A DNA stretch of 64,000 bases from Curtobacterium herbarum (GTDB taxonomy: Bacteria > Actinomycetota > Actinomycetes > Actinomycetales > Microbacteriaceae). Position numbers and translations under genes: made by a program. The DNA lies in contig NZ_JAFBBT010000001.1 in the NCBI RefSeq assembly GCF_016907335.1, positions 2,418,001 through 2,482,000 on the forward strand, given 5' to 3'. Under the pieces are notes generated by a model. It did no database searches. It was not told where the DNA came from and was given only the letters and a program-made list of their open reading frames with translations. This document shows, one piece after another, positions 45,747 to 55,500 of this stretch (its first letter is position 1; every line of letters starts with the position of its first letter).

Positions 45747-46286
45747 TCAATGGCCGGACGACACCGGAGGGTCGTCGCGCAGCCGCTGGAACATGCGGTG
45801 GTCCTGCCACCGGCCCGCGATCTCCAGGTACCGCGGAGCGAGCCCGTACTGGACGAACCCGTTCCGGGCCAGGACCCGCTGGGACGCGGTGTTGTGGACG
45901 AGGGTCTCCGCCTGGACCCGGTGCAGGCCGAGGTCGTCGAACACATGCCGGAGCGCTGCGGCGACCGCCCGGGTGGCGAGACCGCGGCCGGTGCGGTCCT
46001 CCGACAGCCAGTACCCCATCGCGCACGACCGGAACGGTCCACGCACGATGCCGCTGAGGGTCAGGCGGCCGGCCACCTCACCGGCGGCGTCGAGGACCAC
46101 GAACGGGACGCTCTCGCCGCGATGGTGGCGCTCCAGGACCAGGTCGATGTCCCGCCGTTGCCCCTCGACGGTCTCGTGGTCGTCGGCGCGGATCGGGCTC
46201 CACGGGGCGAGGAACGCCCGGTTGCGGACGAGCAGGTCGGCGAGCGCACGACTGTCGTCCGGCTCGACCAGTCGGATCGCGGTCAT
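45747..46286 (-). CDS. GNAT acetyltransferase, RimJ-like
   Basis: A 179-aa N-acetyltransferase. Beginning IRLVEPDDSRALADLLVRNRAFL and with GYWLSEDRTGRGLATRAVAAAL (acetyl-CoA loop) and HRVQAETLVHNTASQRVLARNGF, it matches the RimJ/RimL branch that acetylates ribosomal protein N-termini or small amines. The ATG at 46286 overlaps the upstream GNAT stop by 4 nt (ATGA). The substrate is unknown. Confidence 0.88.
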   Translation of the reverse strand: MTAIRLVEPDDSRALADLLVRNRAFLAPWSPIRADDHETVEGQRRDIDLVLERHHRGESVPFVVLDAAGEVAGRLTLSGIVRGPFRSCAMGYWLSEDRTGRGLATRAVAAALRHVFDDLGLHRVQAETLVHNTASQRVLARNGFVQYGLAPRYLEIAGRWQDHRMFQRLRDDPPVSSGH

Positions 46287-46825
46287 CGGGTGCGCCCGTC
46301 CCGCGCGGCGCTGTCCAGCGTCCGGACGAGTTCGAGCGTGTTGCCGGCCGTGAACCCGACCGGACGCGTCCTCCCCGTGGGGACGAACCCGTGCCGTGCG
46401 TAGAAGCGGCGCGCGGGCTCGGCGTGCTCGTCCACGTACAACCGGAGGCGCGTGGCACCTCGTTCGAGCGCCCACCGGAGGATGCCGTCCAGCAGCGCGT
46501 CGGCCACCCCGTTCTCCCGCCCGCGGCGGTCAGGGGACACGAAGACGCCGGTGAGGACAGGGTCGGACCCGTCGTCGTCGTGGCTCTGCGCGCTCATCAT
46601 GCCGATCCACCGCCCGGTGTCGGTCTCGACGGCAGCGAGGCTGGTCGCGTCCTCGGCCTGGCCGCGCCGGGCACGGAGCCGCCAGTCGGCCTCCGTCATC
46701 GCGAGCGTCGTCTCGAGCGTCGCCCCGTAGGAGATCGGGTTGTCGGTCGCGTTCTCGACGCGCAGGCCACGCACCAGCGGCCAGTCGTCCTCGACGGTTC
46801 GGCGGACGGAGAACGAGACAGCCAT
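46283..46825 (-). CDS. GNAT acetyltransferase
   Basis: A 180-aa acetyltransferase of the common type: TVEDDWPLVRGLRVENATDNP at the N-terminus, VFVSPDRRGRENGVADALLDGIL as the acetyl-CoA-binding loop (here RRGRENGVA in place of the usual RGxGxG/A) and HAEPARRFYARHGFVPTG. It overlaps the RimJ-like gene. TACGGT lies 7 nt upstream of the ATG, suggesting a leaderless start. Divergent from the HAD gene. Confidence 0.88.
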   Translation of the reverse strand: MAVSFSVRRTVEDDWPLVRGLRVENATDNPISYGATLETTLAMTEADWRLRARRGQAEDATSLAAVETDTGRWIGMMSAQSHDDDGSDPVLTGVFVSPDRRGRENGVADALLDGILRWALERGATRLRLYVDEHAEPARRFYARHGFVPTGRTRPVGFTAGNTLELVRTLDSAARDGRTR

Positions 46826-46832
46826 GTCTGCG

Positions 46833-46838
46833 ACCGTA
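46833..46838 (-). promoter_or_regulatory. Probable -10 element for the GNAT pair
   Basis: On the minus strand TACGGT is followed by 7 nt and the ATG at 46825. Confidence 0.4.
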
Positions 46839-46878
46839 CCGGGCTGCCCGCTCGCGGCCGGGGTGCGAGGATCGGCGT

Positions 46879-47505
46879 GTGCAGAACCGACGAGTCCCCA
46901 CGGGCCTCCGGGCGGTCGTCTTCGACGTGGGCGAGACGCTCGTGGACGAGTCCCGGATCTGGTGGCGCAGCGCCGAGCTCGCGGGCGTCCCACCGTTCAC
47001 GCTGATGGCGCTCCTCGGAGCGATGATCGAGCGGGGCGAGGACCACCGTGAGGTGTGGCGGATCCTCGGGATTCCGCATCCGCCGGTTGCTCCGCCGATC
47101 GAGGCGGTCGACCTGTACCCGGATGCGGTCGCGACGCTGGAGGCGGTCCGAGCCCACGGCCTCCTGGTCGGCATCGCGGGGAACCAGCCGGCCGGGGTCG
47201 AGCAGCAGCTGCGTGCGGCCGGTTGCGCGCCGGACTTCATCGCGTCGTCGACGTCCTGGGGTGTTGCGAAGCCGTCGCCGGAGTTCTTCGACCGGGTCGT
47301 CGCGGCGTCCGGCTGCCGTGCCGACGAGGTCCTGTACGTCGGCGACCGTCTGGACAACGACGTCCTGCCGGCGAGGGCAGCCGGGATGTGGGCCGCGTTC
47401 ATCCGTCGCGGACCGTGGGGCCACGTGCACGCCGAGCGCATCGAGGTCGCCCAGGCCGACCTGCACCTGGAAACGTTGGACGGCGTGGTGCGCGCACTCC
47501 CCTGA
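46879..47505 (+). CDS. HAD family hydrolase
   Basis: A 208-aa phosphatase-like protein of the haloacid dehalogenase superfamily. Motif I is VVFDVGETLVDE (the second Asp of DxD is replaced: DVGE), motif II lies in GIAGNQPAGV (Asn for Ser/Thr), motif III lysine in VAKPSPEFF and motif IV in LYVGDRLDNDVLPARAAGM. The DVGET form is common in HAD proteins that still use the first Asp as nucleophile. The substrate is unknown. The GTG at 46879 starts MQNRRVPTGLRAVV. It is upstream of the CatA-like gene but ends 27 bp before it. Confidence 0.88.
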   Translation: MQNRRVPTGLRAVVFDVGETLVDESRIWWRSAELAGVPPFTLMALLGAMIERGEDHREVWRILGIPHPPVAPPIEAVDLYPDAVATLEAVRAHGLLVGIAGNQPAGVEQQLRAAGCAPDFIASSTSWGVAKPSPEFFDRVVAASGCRADEVLYVGDRLDNDVLPARAAGMWAAFIRRGPWGHVHAERIEVAQADLHLETLDGVVRALP

Positions 47506-47519
47506 CAACGTCGCGGCCC

Positions 47520-47525
47520 TACGCT
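47520..47525 (+). promoter_or_regulatory. Probable -10 element for the CatA-like gene
   Basis: TACGCT ends 7 nt before the ATG at 47533, favouring that ATG over the GTG at 47527 and suggesting a leaderless mRNA. Confidence 0.45.
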
Positions 47526-47532
47526 CGTGGCC

Positions 47533-48198
47533 ATGGGGACCCTCCGACCGATCGACCTGTCCACCTGGCCGCGGCGTGAGCACTTCGCACACTACCGGGA
47601 CCGCGTCCCCTGCACCTACGCGATGACGGTCGACGTCGACGTCACCGAACTCCGGTCGGCCCTCAGCGGGACGGCGGTCAAGAGCTCGATCGCCGTGATC
47701 TGGGCCCTGTCGACGATCGTGAACCGGCACCAGGAGTTCCGCATGGCGCTCGACCCGACCGGCGCTCCCGCGGTCTGGGACGTCGTGCACCCCGCGTTCA
47801 CCGTGTTCAACGCCGAGCGGGAGACGTTCGCGGGGGTGTGGACGCCGCACCGGGACGACTTCCCGACCTTCCACGACGAAGCGGCCGAGGTCGTCGATCG
47901 GTACCGAACTGCGACGACGCTCTTCCCGCAGGCCGACACCCCGGCGAACACCTTCGACGTGTCGAGCATCCCGTGGGCGTCGTTCACCGGGTTCACGCTC
48001 CAGATCGGGGACGGGTGGGACCACCTGCTCCCGATCATCACGCTCGGACGGTACCGGCGGGCAGCGGAACGGACGGTGATGCCCGTCGCGGTCCAGGTGC
48101 ACCACGCAGCGGCGGACGGGTTCCACACGGCACGACTGGTCAACGAGCTCCAGGAGCTGCTGGCGGCGCCGGAGTGGGCGCTGACGGTCGTGCGCTGA
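47533..48198 (+). CDS. Chloramphenicol acetyltransferase-like protein (type A fold)
   Basis: The 221-aa product has the CAT trimer fold: RPIDLSTWPRREHFAHYRDRVPCTYAMTVDVDV at the N-terminus in short pieces, VWDVVHPAFTVFN, FTGFTLQI and the catalytic HHAAADGFHTARLVNEL with the HHxxxDG histidine. Type A CAT enzymes transfer acetyl from acetyl-CoA to chloramphenicol; many chromosomal homologues act on other hydroxyl groups, so resistance is not proven. All catalytic residues that I can place are present. No transposon is nearby. Confidence 0.85.
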   Translation: MGTLRPIDLSTWPRREHFAHYRDRVPCTYAMTVDVDVTELRSALSGTAVKSSIAVIWALSTIVNRHQEFRMALDPTGAPAVWDVVHPAFTVFNAERETFAGVWTPHRDDFPTFHDEAAEVVDRYRTATTLFPQADTPANTFDVSSIPWASFTGFTLQIGDGWDHLLPIITLGRYRRAAERTVMPVAVQVHHAAADGFHTARLVNELQELLAAPEWALTVVR

Positions 48199-48287
48199 CG
48201 AGTTTGTAACGCCGGAGCCGTGACCGGACACTCCTCGGTGTGCAGGACGAACAGGACGACAGGGCCCCTGACCCGCCGTGCAGACCG

Positions 48288-48869
48288 TCAGCCCCCGACC
48301 CGCCCGAGTGTGACCCACTCCTCGTCACGGACGTAGCCGAGCGCGTCGTTCGCCCGCTGGATCGCGGCGTTGTCCGCCGACCCGCCGGTCCGGAAGCGCG
48401 TGACACCCGCCGCGGAGAGCGCGAGGACCGAGGCGGCCTTGACCGCGACGCCGAGGCCACGACCCCGCTGGGTTCTGTGGACGACGGTGAAGTCGGTCTC
48501 GGCATCGGTGCCGTCGACGCTGACGAACGTCATCGCGACGAGTTCGCCGTCCGTCAGGAAGGCACCGAACGCCCGGCGCGCGGCCGACGGCGTCGCACCG
48601 GCCCGGTCGAGCGGCTCGTGCTGTGTCGCGACGCTCCCCGGGTAGTCCCCGGTCGTCCCCCGGTCGAGCTCGAGCACGGCGTCGGCGTCCGGGGCGCCCA
48701 GGGCGCGGACGAATCCGGGAGCGCCGGCGACGAGCGTCCGCAACCGGTACTCGTCGATCCGGTCCGCGTCGAGCTGCGCGGCGAACGAGCGGGCGACGAC
48801 GACCCACCCGCTCGATTCGAGTTCCGTTCGCCGCGGCGACTGCGCCGGCAGCACGATGGTCTCCCCCAT
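48288..48869 (-). CDS. GNAT acetyltransferase
   Basis: A 193-aa protein with a single GNAT domain in the second half: TFVSVDGTDAETDFTVVHRTQRGRGLGVAVKAASVLAL is the acetyl-CoA site (QRGRGLG), followed by TGGSADNAAIQRANDALGYV. The N-terminus (about 90 residues) is not recognised as a second domain but could be a degenerate GNAT half. Isolated gene, divergent from the glycosyltransferase. CACCAT lies 6 nt before the ATG at 48869. Confidence 0.85.
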   Translation of the reverse strand: MGETIVLPAQSPRRTELESSGWVVVARSFAAQLDADRIDEYRLRTLVAGAPGFVRALGAPDADAVLELDRGTTGDYPGSVATQHEPLDRAGATPSAARRAFGAFLTDGELVAMTFVSVDGTDAETDFTVVHRTQRGRGLGVAVKAASVLALSAAGVTRFRTGGSADNAAIQRANDALGYVRDEEWVTLGRVGG

Positions 48870-49018
48870 GGCTCGATGGTGGCACGCCTCGGGGCCTGGG
48901 CGGCGCGTGGACTGAGGCCATGTTCATGGAGTCACCCCGTGGCCTCACCATACGATCGTCTGACGAACACCGCCGTTCCGGTGGCCGGCACGATCGGCCG
49001 CTCCCCCGCCGTCCCCGA

Positions 49019-50350
49019 ATGAATCGACCGAGAACCGTGCCGTCGTACCTGCTCTGCGCCCCACCCGTCTACGGCCACCTGGCACCGCTCGTCGCCGTCG
49101 GGCGCGGCCTCGTCGTGCGCGGACACGAGGTCACGATGCTCACCGGCGCGAAGTACCACGACCTCGTCGCCTCCGCCGGGATCCGGCACGTCCCCCTGCC
49201 CGCGAGCGTCGACTTCGACGACGGGCAGATGGAGGAGGTGCTCGGTGACGCCGGCAGTGCCCGTGGCATCACCCGTGTCCGCGAGGGCATGCTCGCCGTC
49301 TTCGTCCGGGTCATCCCGGGCCAGTACCGGGCGATGCGTGCGCTGCTGGACCGCGGCGGGTTCGACGCGGTCCTCGGCGAGGCGGCTTTCACGGGTCTCG
49401 CACCGTACCTCGCCCTCCCACCGGAGGACCGCCTGCCCGTCCTCGGCGTGGGGACGACACCGGTGACGATGGGGAGCGTCGACACGGCTCCGTTCGGCGC
49501 CGGCCTGCAGCCCGGACGGGGACCGATCGGCGCTCTCCGCAACCGCCTGCTCACCGCTGCGCTGCGACCGGCGCTCACCCAGCCGCTCCGTCGCGCGGCC
49601 GACACGATGCTGGCGCAGGTCGGCGCGCCGCCGTCCCCGATCGACACCTTCGACTTCGCCTACCGGTGCTTCGACCAGCTGTTCCAGCTGGGTGTGGCGG
49701 AGCTCGAGTACCCACGCCGTGAGCTGCCCACCTCGGTGCACTTCGTCGGACCGCTGCGATCGACGGACGACCCGCAGCAGGCCGAGTCCCTGCCGGACTG
49801 GTGGCGGGACCTCCGTCTCGGCCGCCCCGTCGTGCACGTCACGCAGGGCACGATCGACAACGTCGACCTCGGTCGGCTGGTGGTCCCGGCCCTGCGCGCA
49901 CTGGCCGACGAGGACGTCCTGGTCGTCGTGAGCACCGGCGGACGGCCGGTCGACGAGGTGGAACGTGCCTTCGGCGGCGCGTTGCCGGGGAACGCGCGCG
50001 TGGCGACCCACCTGCCCTACGACCGCCTGCTGCCGCTGTGCGACGTGGTCGTGACGAACGGCGGGTTCGGCGGGGTGCAGCGAGCCCTGGCCCACGGTGT
50101 CCCCCTCGTCGTCGCGGGCTCGACCGAGGACAAGCCCGAGGTCGCAGCCCGGGTCGCCTGGGCCGGCTGCGGGCGCGATCTGCGGACCGGGACACCCCGG
50201 GCCCAGGCCGTCGGCCGTGCGGTTGCCGAGGTGCTGACGTCACCGTCGTTCGCGGCGCGGAGTCGCGAGGTCGCCGCGGCGATCGCCCGACTCCCCGATC
50301 CGGTGGACGTCATCGAGGCAGCCCTCACCGCGGCGGTCGCGCGCCGCTGA
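49019..50350 (+). CDS. Glycosyltransferase, MGT / GT1-like family
   Basis: A 443-aa GT-B fold enzyme resembling macrolide and antibiotic glycosyltransferases. The N-terminal acceptor domain starts YLLCAPPVYGHLAPLVAVGRGL; the C-terminal donor domain has VVHVTQGTIDN, LPYDRLLPLCDVVVTNGGFGGVQRALAHGVPLVV and the following PEVAARV, the usual nucleotide-sugar site (NGGxGG, with the conserved histidine replaced by phenylalanine-glycine context). Acceptor unknown; in soil and plant bacteria such enzymes often inactivate xenobiotics or decorate lipids. The ATG at 49019 follows the gene gap; no ribosome site is visible. Confidence 0.87.
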   Translation: MNRPRTVPSYLLCAPPVYGHLAPLVAVGRGLVVRGHEVTMLTGAKYHDLVASAGIRHVPLPASVDFDDGQMEEVLGDAGSARGITRVREGMLAVFVRVIPGQYRAMRALLDRGGFDAVLGEAAFTGLAPYLALPPEDRLPVLGVGTTPVTMGSVDTAPFGAGLQPGRGPIGALRNRLLTAALRPALTQPLRRAADTMLAQVGAPPSPIDTFDFAYRCFDQLFQLGVAELEYPRRELPTSVHFVGPLRSTDDPQQAESLPDWWRDLRLGRPVVHVTQGTIDNVDLGRLVVPALRALADEDVLVVVSTGGRPVDEVERAFGGALPGNARVATHLPYDRLLPLCDVVVTNGGFGGVQRALAHGVPLVVAGSTEDKPEVAARVAWAGCGRDLRTGTPRAQAVGRAVAEVLTSPSFAARSREVAAAIARLPDPVDVIEAALTAAVARR

Positions 50351-50412
50351 CGCAGCCATGCGGGACACCGGCGTCATCCCGCGCCAACCGGCGCAACCGG
50401 CGCCAACCAGCG

Positions 50413-50967
50413 TCAGCCGAGGCCGGCCTGACGCGGGTCCGGCCGCGGGGCGGTGAACGCCGCCCACTCCTTCGGGCAGTGCTCCGCGAACCACGTCTCG
50501 ACCCGGTCGGTGCCCGGGTGGCCGCGGGTGGCCCGGACGAGCCGCTTCCGCCCCCGCTGGTCCCGCGCGATGACGGTGTGGAACGTGATGTCGTTCTTGG
50601 ACTGCACCTCGAGCTGGAACCGGCCGATGTCCTCAGGGCGGACGGCCCTCGGCTTGCGGAACCCGAAGACGACCTCGAGGTGTCGGTCGTACCCCTCGAT
50701 GCGGGAGCGCCGGATCGCTGCGGCCGCGAGGAGCCAGAGCGCGCCGTGGCCGCAGAAGAAGAACACCGAGAGGCCCGCCATCGTGGCTGCGTCCGGTTCG
50801 CCGGAGAGGCCGTCCCGCAGCGCCGTGACCGCCCCGAAGAGGACGATGCCCGCCCCGAAGACCGCGACGCCGATCCAGAGCCAGGACGGCCGGTGTGCGG
50901 TGAACAGCGGCTGTGCGCGCCCGACGGCCGGCTTCTGCCCGCCCCAGGTGTTGATCGTGTCGCTCAT
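50413..50967 (-). CDS. Two-helix membrane protein of unknown function
   Basis: A 184-aa protein. Two hydrophobic segments (WLWIGVAVFGAGIVLFGAV and GLSVFFFCGHGALWLLAAA) are followed by a cytoplasmic domain of about 100 residues with many basic residues (VIARDQRGRKRLVRATRGH) that could be a small beta domain of PH-like type; this is a guess. A strong purine-rich site, GGGGGGACC, precedes the ATG at 50967. It is downstream of a TetR gene and ends it by 19 bp. Confidence 0.7.
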   Translation of the reverse strand: MSDTINTWGGQKPAVGRAQPLFTAHRPSWLWIGVAVFGAGIVLFGAVTALRDGLSGEPDAATMAGLSVFFFCGHGALWLLAAAAIRRSRIEGYDRHLEVVFGFRKPRAVRPEDIGRFQLEVQSKNDITFHTVIARDQRGRKRLVRATRGHPGTDRVETWFAEHCPKEWAAFTAPRPDPRQAGLG

Positions 50968-50986
50968 GGTCCCCCCGGTCAACAGC

Positions 50987-51610
50987 CTACCGAGCAGCGA
51001 CGCCCTCGTCATCGACGACCGCGCGCCCGCCCCCGTCCGACGCCCGTGCCCGGAGTCCCTGGTCGAGGAAGTCGATCATCCACGTGAAGCTCTCGTCGAC
51101 GTCGGTGCCGAGCTGGAACCCGCCGGACACCTCGAGCGTGGCGAACCCGTGCAGCATGCTGCGGAGCATCCGGAGCGCGTGCACCTCGTCGGCCGGGTCG
51201 AGTCCGTAGTCGCGGAGGACGGTGACGAAGGACGACAGTGACCGATCGAGGGCCGTGGCGAGCGGGTCGTCGGCCTCTGCCGGGCGGGTGCCGGTGGTGG
51301 CCGCGTAGCGGCCGGGGTGCTCCTGCACGTACCGACGCACGGTGCGCGCGGCGGCGGCCAGGGCCTCCCGTCCGGTCCGCCCCCGGGTCGCGTCGGTCAG
51401 TTCCCCGGTGAGCTCCGCGGCGGCGAGCGCGGCGATCCGTCGGGTCAGGTCCGGGAGGCCTGCCACGTGCTTGTAGAGCGACGGCGGCTTCACGCCGAGC
51501 CGGTCCGCGACGGTGCTCATGCTCAGCTGGGCGAGGCCGTTCTCGTCGGCCAGGGCGGCGGCCGCCTCGGTGACGACGGAGGGATCGAGTCCGGCCCTAG
51601 GCACGGTCAC
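50987..51610 (-). CDS. TetR family transcriptional regulator
   Basis: A 207-aa repressor with TetR_C_33/WHG-type C-terminus. The helix-turn-helix reads LSMSTVADRLGVKPPSLYKHV. The C-terminal domain (LRSMLHGFATLEVSGGFQLG) matches the common WHG group. The GTG at 51610 overlaps the end of the alpha/beta-hydrolase gene by 14 nt; a GTG at 51604 is equally possible. It is co-transcribed with that hydrolase, whose promoter holds a palindrome that this protein probably binds. Confidence 0.9.
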   Translation of the reverse strand: MTVPRAGLDPSVVTEAAAALADENGLAQLSMSTVADRLGVKPPSLYKHVAGLPDLTRRIAALAAAELTGELTDATRGRTGREALAAAARTVRRYVQEHPGRYAATTGTRPAEADDPLATALDRSLSSFVTVLRDYGLDPADEVHALRMLRSMLHGFATLEVSGGFQLGTDVDESFTWMIDFLDQGLRARASDGGGRAVVDDEGVAAR

Positions 51611-52457
51611 CCCCGGTGGTGGTGGCCGTCAGGGTGCGGCCGAGGAACGGCAGCACGAGCGCCAGGACCTCGGCGGGCGTCTCGGTGTGCGGGTAGTGGC
51701 CGGCACCGTCGATGACGGCGAGTTCGCCGAGTCCGGTCGGCAGGTCGCCGATGACGCGGCGGCCCTCCGCGGCCGGGTCCGCCCAGTCCGGGTCGGCACC
51801 ACCCTGGACGACGAGGACCGGGCAGCGGACGTCCGCCAGTCGTGCGCCGGCGTCCGCGGGGGTCGTCTTGGTCATGGCCTGGAGGGCCGTCATCCGTCCG
51901 GGACGTCGCAGTGCGTCCTCGATGCGGCCGCGTTCCACGGCCCAGTCGCTGGGCTTGGTGGGGACGGCGAGGTCGAGGTAGGCGAGCCACCCGGGCAGGC
52001 TGCCGGAGACCATCACGCGGAGGAGCTGGACCGTGCCGGAGCGGTGGCGGTTCCGGTTGCGGAGGAACCCGCCGAGGTCGAACGACTGCGCCCGGGTGAA
52101 GGGGGCGAGTTCGACGACGCCGGTGATGACGTCCGGGGCGTCGGCGGCGGCGATGGTCGCAGCCCCGCCGCTGATGGACTGTCCGACGATGACGGCCGGG
52201 CCGCCGAGGTGCCGGACGACGGCGACGAGGTCCCCGGCGATGTCGGTGCGGGAGTACCCGGACCACCCGGTGCTCGAGTCGCCGCAGCCGCGGATGTCGA
52301 CGTTCGCGACCCGGTACCCGGCGGCGACGAGTTCCGGCACCATGAACCGGTACGAGTGTCGGCTGTCCCCCATGCCGTGGGCGAGGACGACGAGGGGTCC
52401 GGTACCGCTGACGTCGACGGCGATGGTGCCGCCGTCGCGTTCGATGTGTTCGAGCAT
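51597..52457 (-). CDS. Alpha/beta-fold hydrolase
   Basis: A 286-aa serine hydrolase-like protein. The fold is clear: VVLAHGMGDSRHSYRF (oxyanion region), VDIRGCGDSS, VIVGQSISGGAATIAA as the nucleophile elbow (GQSISG with Ser), VLVVQGGADPDW (acid Asp) and VIDGAGHYPHTETP (catalytic His). Substrate unknown; dehalogenase, epoxide hydrolase and esterase are all possible. The start is ATG 52457, decided by AGGAGG 5 nt upstream. It overlaps the downstream TetR gene. Confidence 0.9.
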   Translation of the reverse strand: MLEHIERDGGTIAVDVSGTGPLVVLAHGMGDSRHSYRFMVPELVAAGYRVANVDIRGCGDSSTGWSGYSRTDIAGDLVAVVRHLGGPAVIVGQSISGGAATIAAADAPDVITGVVELAPFTRAQSFDLGGFLRNRNRHRSGTVQLLRVMVSGSLPGWLAYLDLAVPTKPSDWAVERGRIEDALRRPGRMTALQAMTKTTPADAGARLADVRCPVLVVQGGADPDWADPAAEGRRVIGDLPTGLGELAVIDGAGHYPHTETPAEVLALVLPFLGRTLTATTTGGDRA

Positions 52458-52478
52458 GTGTGCCTCCTGGCTACGAGC

Positions 52479-52516
52479 GTTAGCCAAAAGCTAACACCCA
52501 TAGCCAGAAGCGTCAA
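52479..52516 (-). promoter_or_regulatory. Promoter with embedded operator of the hydrolase-TetR operon
   Basis: On the minus strand a -35 TTGACG (52516-52511), a 17-nt spacer and a -10 TAGCTT (52493-52488). The -10 overlaps the palindrome GTTAGC-CAAAA-GCTAAC (52479-52495). A repressor bound there would block the promoter; the TetR protein of the operon is the obvious candidate. Confidence 0.75.
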
Positions 52517-52523
52517 CACCCGG

Positions 52524-55500
52524 TCAGGAACCGCCGCCGTCCGCCGCGATGAGCTGCAGCTGCGTCAGCGCGATCGGCGTCAGCGCCTCGAACGCGAGCG
52601 TCCCGCCGTCCACCCCGCCGGCGAACGGGAACACCCGGGTCTGGCCGTCCCGGTCGAACACCTCGTCCCGGCCGTCGAGCACGTGCACCGCCGCATCGTC
52701 GGCGTCCCGCAGCACGATCCGCCACGACCCGGTCCCGGCCGCGGCGACCGTCACCGTGACGAGTGACGCCGCCGACACGGTGACCGGCACGACGACCGAC
52801 TCCCCGGGCCCGAGCGACACGACGGTCGCCCCGGTGTCGTCGGTGAGTGGCGACACCCCGACGGGCAGCACGTCATCCGGCGTGTCCCGGTACCCGTGCA
52901 GCGCGGAGGCCGATGCCGGGCGACTGTCGGCCGCCCAGCCCTTGGGTGTCTCGGCGAGCGCCACCTCGATGCGCGAAGCGCCGACGACGACCGCGTGCGG
53001 GATGCTCACCGACTCCCAGGGCTCCCCGTCGACGGTGACCGACGCGATGTACGCACCGGCGCCGGTGGTCTCGATGACGGTGGACGCGCCTCTCCCCGGC
53101 TGCCGCAGCACCGACCGGCGGACCGACGGCGGCACGATCACGTAGGTGCCCGTCGACGGCGCCAGCGGGTACAGCCCGATCGTGGCGAAGACGTACCAGG
53201 CGCTCATCTCGCCGTTGTCCTCGTCGCCCGGGTACCCCTGGCCGAGGTCCGAGCCGACGAACAGCCGCTCCAGGCACTCGCGGACGACGCGGTGGGCGTC
53301 GTCGTGCCGGCCGGTGAACATCGGGAAGAACGGGATGTGGTGCGCCGGCTGGTTCGACAGCCCGAGCATGCCCATCCGGATGTCGCGGGCCTCGGTCATC
53401 TCGTGGATCGCGAAGCCGTAGGAGCCGGAGCGGTCCGTGCCGCCGGTCTCGCGTCGCGCCCAGAAGCGGGCGAACGCCTGGTCGAAGGCAGCCGGTCCGC
53501 CGTGCAGGTCGACGACCCCGGCGCCGTCGTGCGGGGCGGTGAACATCGTGCCCCACGCGTTCGTCTCGGTGTAGTCGCTGCCCCACACGTCGGGGTCGAA
53601 GCCGCCGTCCGGGTCGACACCGCCGTCCGCGCCGCCGTCCGCGCCGGCGTCCGCACCGGCGTCGCGCCAGCCGCCGTCGCGCCAGCCGCCGTCGCGCCAG
53701 CCGCCGTCGGGCGTCCGGCCGATGAAGAACCCGCGGTCGCGGTCGAAGACGTTCCGGTACTGCAGCGACCGCCGTGCGAACCACTCGTGCTCGGCCCGAT
53801 ACCGGACAGCGCCGGCGTCGTCGCCGGCCGCGACGGCCCGGTCCGCCATCGCGTCCGCCAGCACCGCCACACCCCAGTCGTTGATGGCCGCGTCGAGCGT
53901 CCACGACATGCCCTCGCCGGTCGCCGTGTCGACGTACCCGCGGAACAGGCCAGGGAGGCTCCCCTTCCGCCCGACCCGCCGGTCCCGTGCCGGGACGGTC
54001 GCGTTGCACACCGCCGACCGGTACGCCTGCGCGACGTCGAACCCGTCGACCCCCTTCGCGACGAGGTCGGCGAAGACGGTGTCGCTCGTGGTGCCGGTCA
54101 TCACGTCCTCGGCGCCGGGGGCACTCCAGCGCGGGGTCCAGCCGCCGTCGCTGAAGTGTCCGACGACGCCCTCGGCCAGGTCGGCCGCGGTGTCCGGGGT
54201 GAGGAGCGCGAGGAGCGGCCAGGCGGTCCGGTAGGTGTCCCAGAACCCGTTCGTGGTGGTGAGCGGTCCGTCGACGACCTCGGGGCCGGGCTCGTCGCGG
54301 ATCGGCTCGGACAGGACGTCGCCGTACGGGGACCGGTGTCGGGGACGGCCGACCGGATCGGTCCGGCGGACCAGGGCGGTCTCCCCCGCCCGGGTCGGGT
54401 AGAGGAAGGCCCGGTAGAGCCCGGAGTAAAGCGACACGAGCTGGTCCGGCGTCGCGCCCTCGACCTGCAGCGTGTCGAGTTCGGCGCTCCAGCGGTCCTC
54501 GGCGTGCCGGCCCATCGCGTCGAAGTCCCCCGCATCGTCGAGGTTCGCTGCCGCGTCCTCGGCGGAGACGGTCGAGATGCCGAGCAGGACCTCGGTGTCG
54601 CCGGACACCTCGACCCGGCCGCGGAGCAGCCCGCCGACGAACGTGGTGTGGTCGGCGACGGCGTCCGCGATCCGGAGGTGCACGTGGTGTGGCGGCGTCT
54701 CGGCCCGGTCGTCGAGCAGGGCGTCCACGACCGCTGTGCCGTCCTCGAGCCGGACCGCGCACGAGCGGAGGACGCCGTGGTGGTCGAGGACGATGCTCCG
54801 GACACCGGTGAAGCGCCACGCCAGGGCGAACTCCCCGGCGGTCATCTCGGCGGTGACGCCCGCGTCGAGGGCGACCCGGTAGCGGTGCGGGCCGTCGAGC
54901 TCGTCGACGTGGTCGAACCCGAGTGCGCGGGCGGTCCGGTCGACGTCGGGGTCGGCGAGCGGGGACGGCATCACCTGGAACACCCCGCGGTCGGCCATCC
55001 ACGGCGACGGCAGGTGGCTCGTCGCGAAGGCCTGGATCGTCGGCCGGTTGTCGCTCGGTCGGTTGTGCTCCTGGTAGGCGTACGGCCACCGACTGTCGGC
55101 GGCGTTCGTCATCGGCAGGCCGAACACTCCGCCGTGCGGCAGGCCGACGAGCGGTGCGTTGTTGCCGCGGGAGAACGTGCCGGACGAGTGCGTGCCGCGG
55201 GTGGTGCGGACGTGGTCGAGCGGGCGGGCGTCGGCGGGCAGGGCTCCGGTCGCGGGGCCGGCGGGCTCGACGCGGACGTCGTCGAGCCAGCCGCGCACCG
55301 GGCGGTCCCCAGCAGCGGCGCCGTCCGCAGCGGTGGCGGGGGCGGTGGCGGACGCGGGCCGGTCTGCCCGGCCGAGGCGGGCCTCCAGGCGGTCCACGAC
55401 CCGGCCGACGTGCGCCGACAGGTCGACGGTCCGCCGGTTCCACTGGTCGACCCACTGCTTGCGGGCGTCGTCCTGCGCCTCCGGGGTGACCGCGTCGCCG

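Noticed and set aside
48199..48287. Promoter or small RNA after the CatA-like gene
   Set aside because: No hairpin, T-run or -35/-10 pair could be supported.
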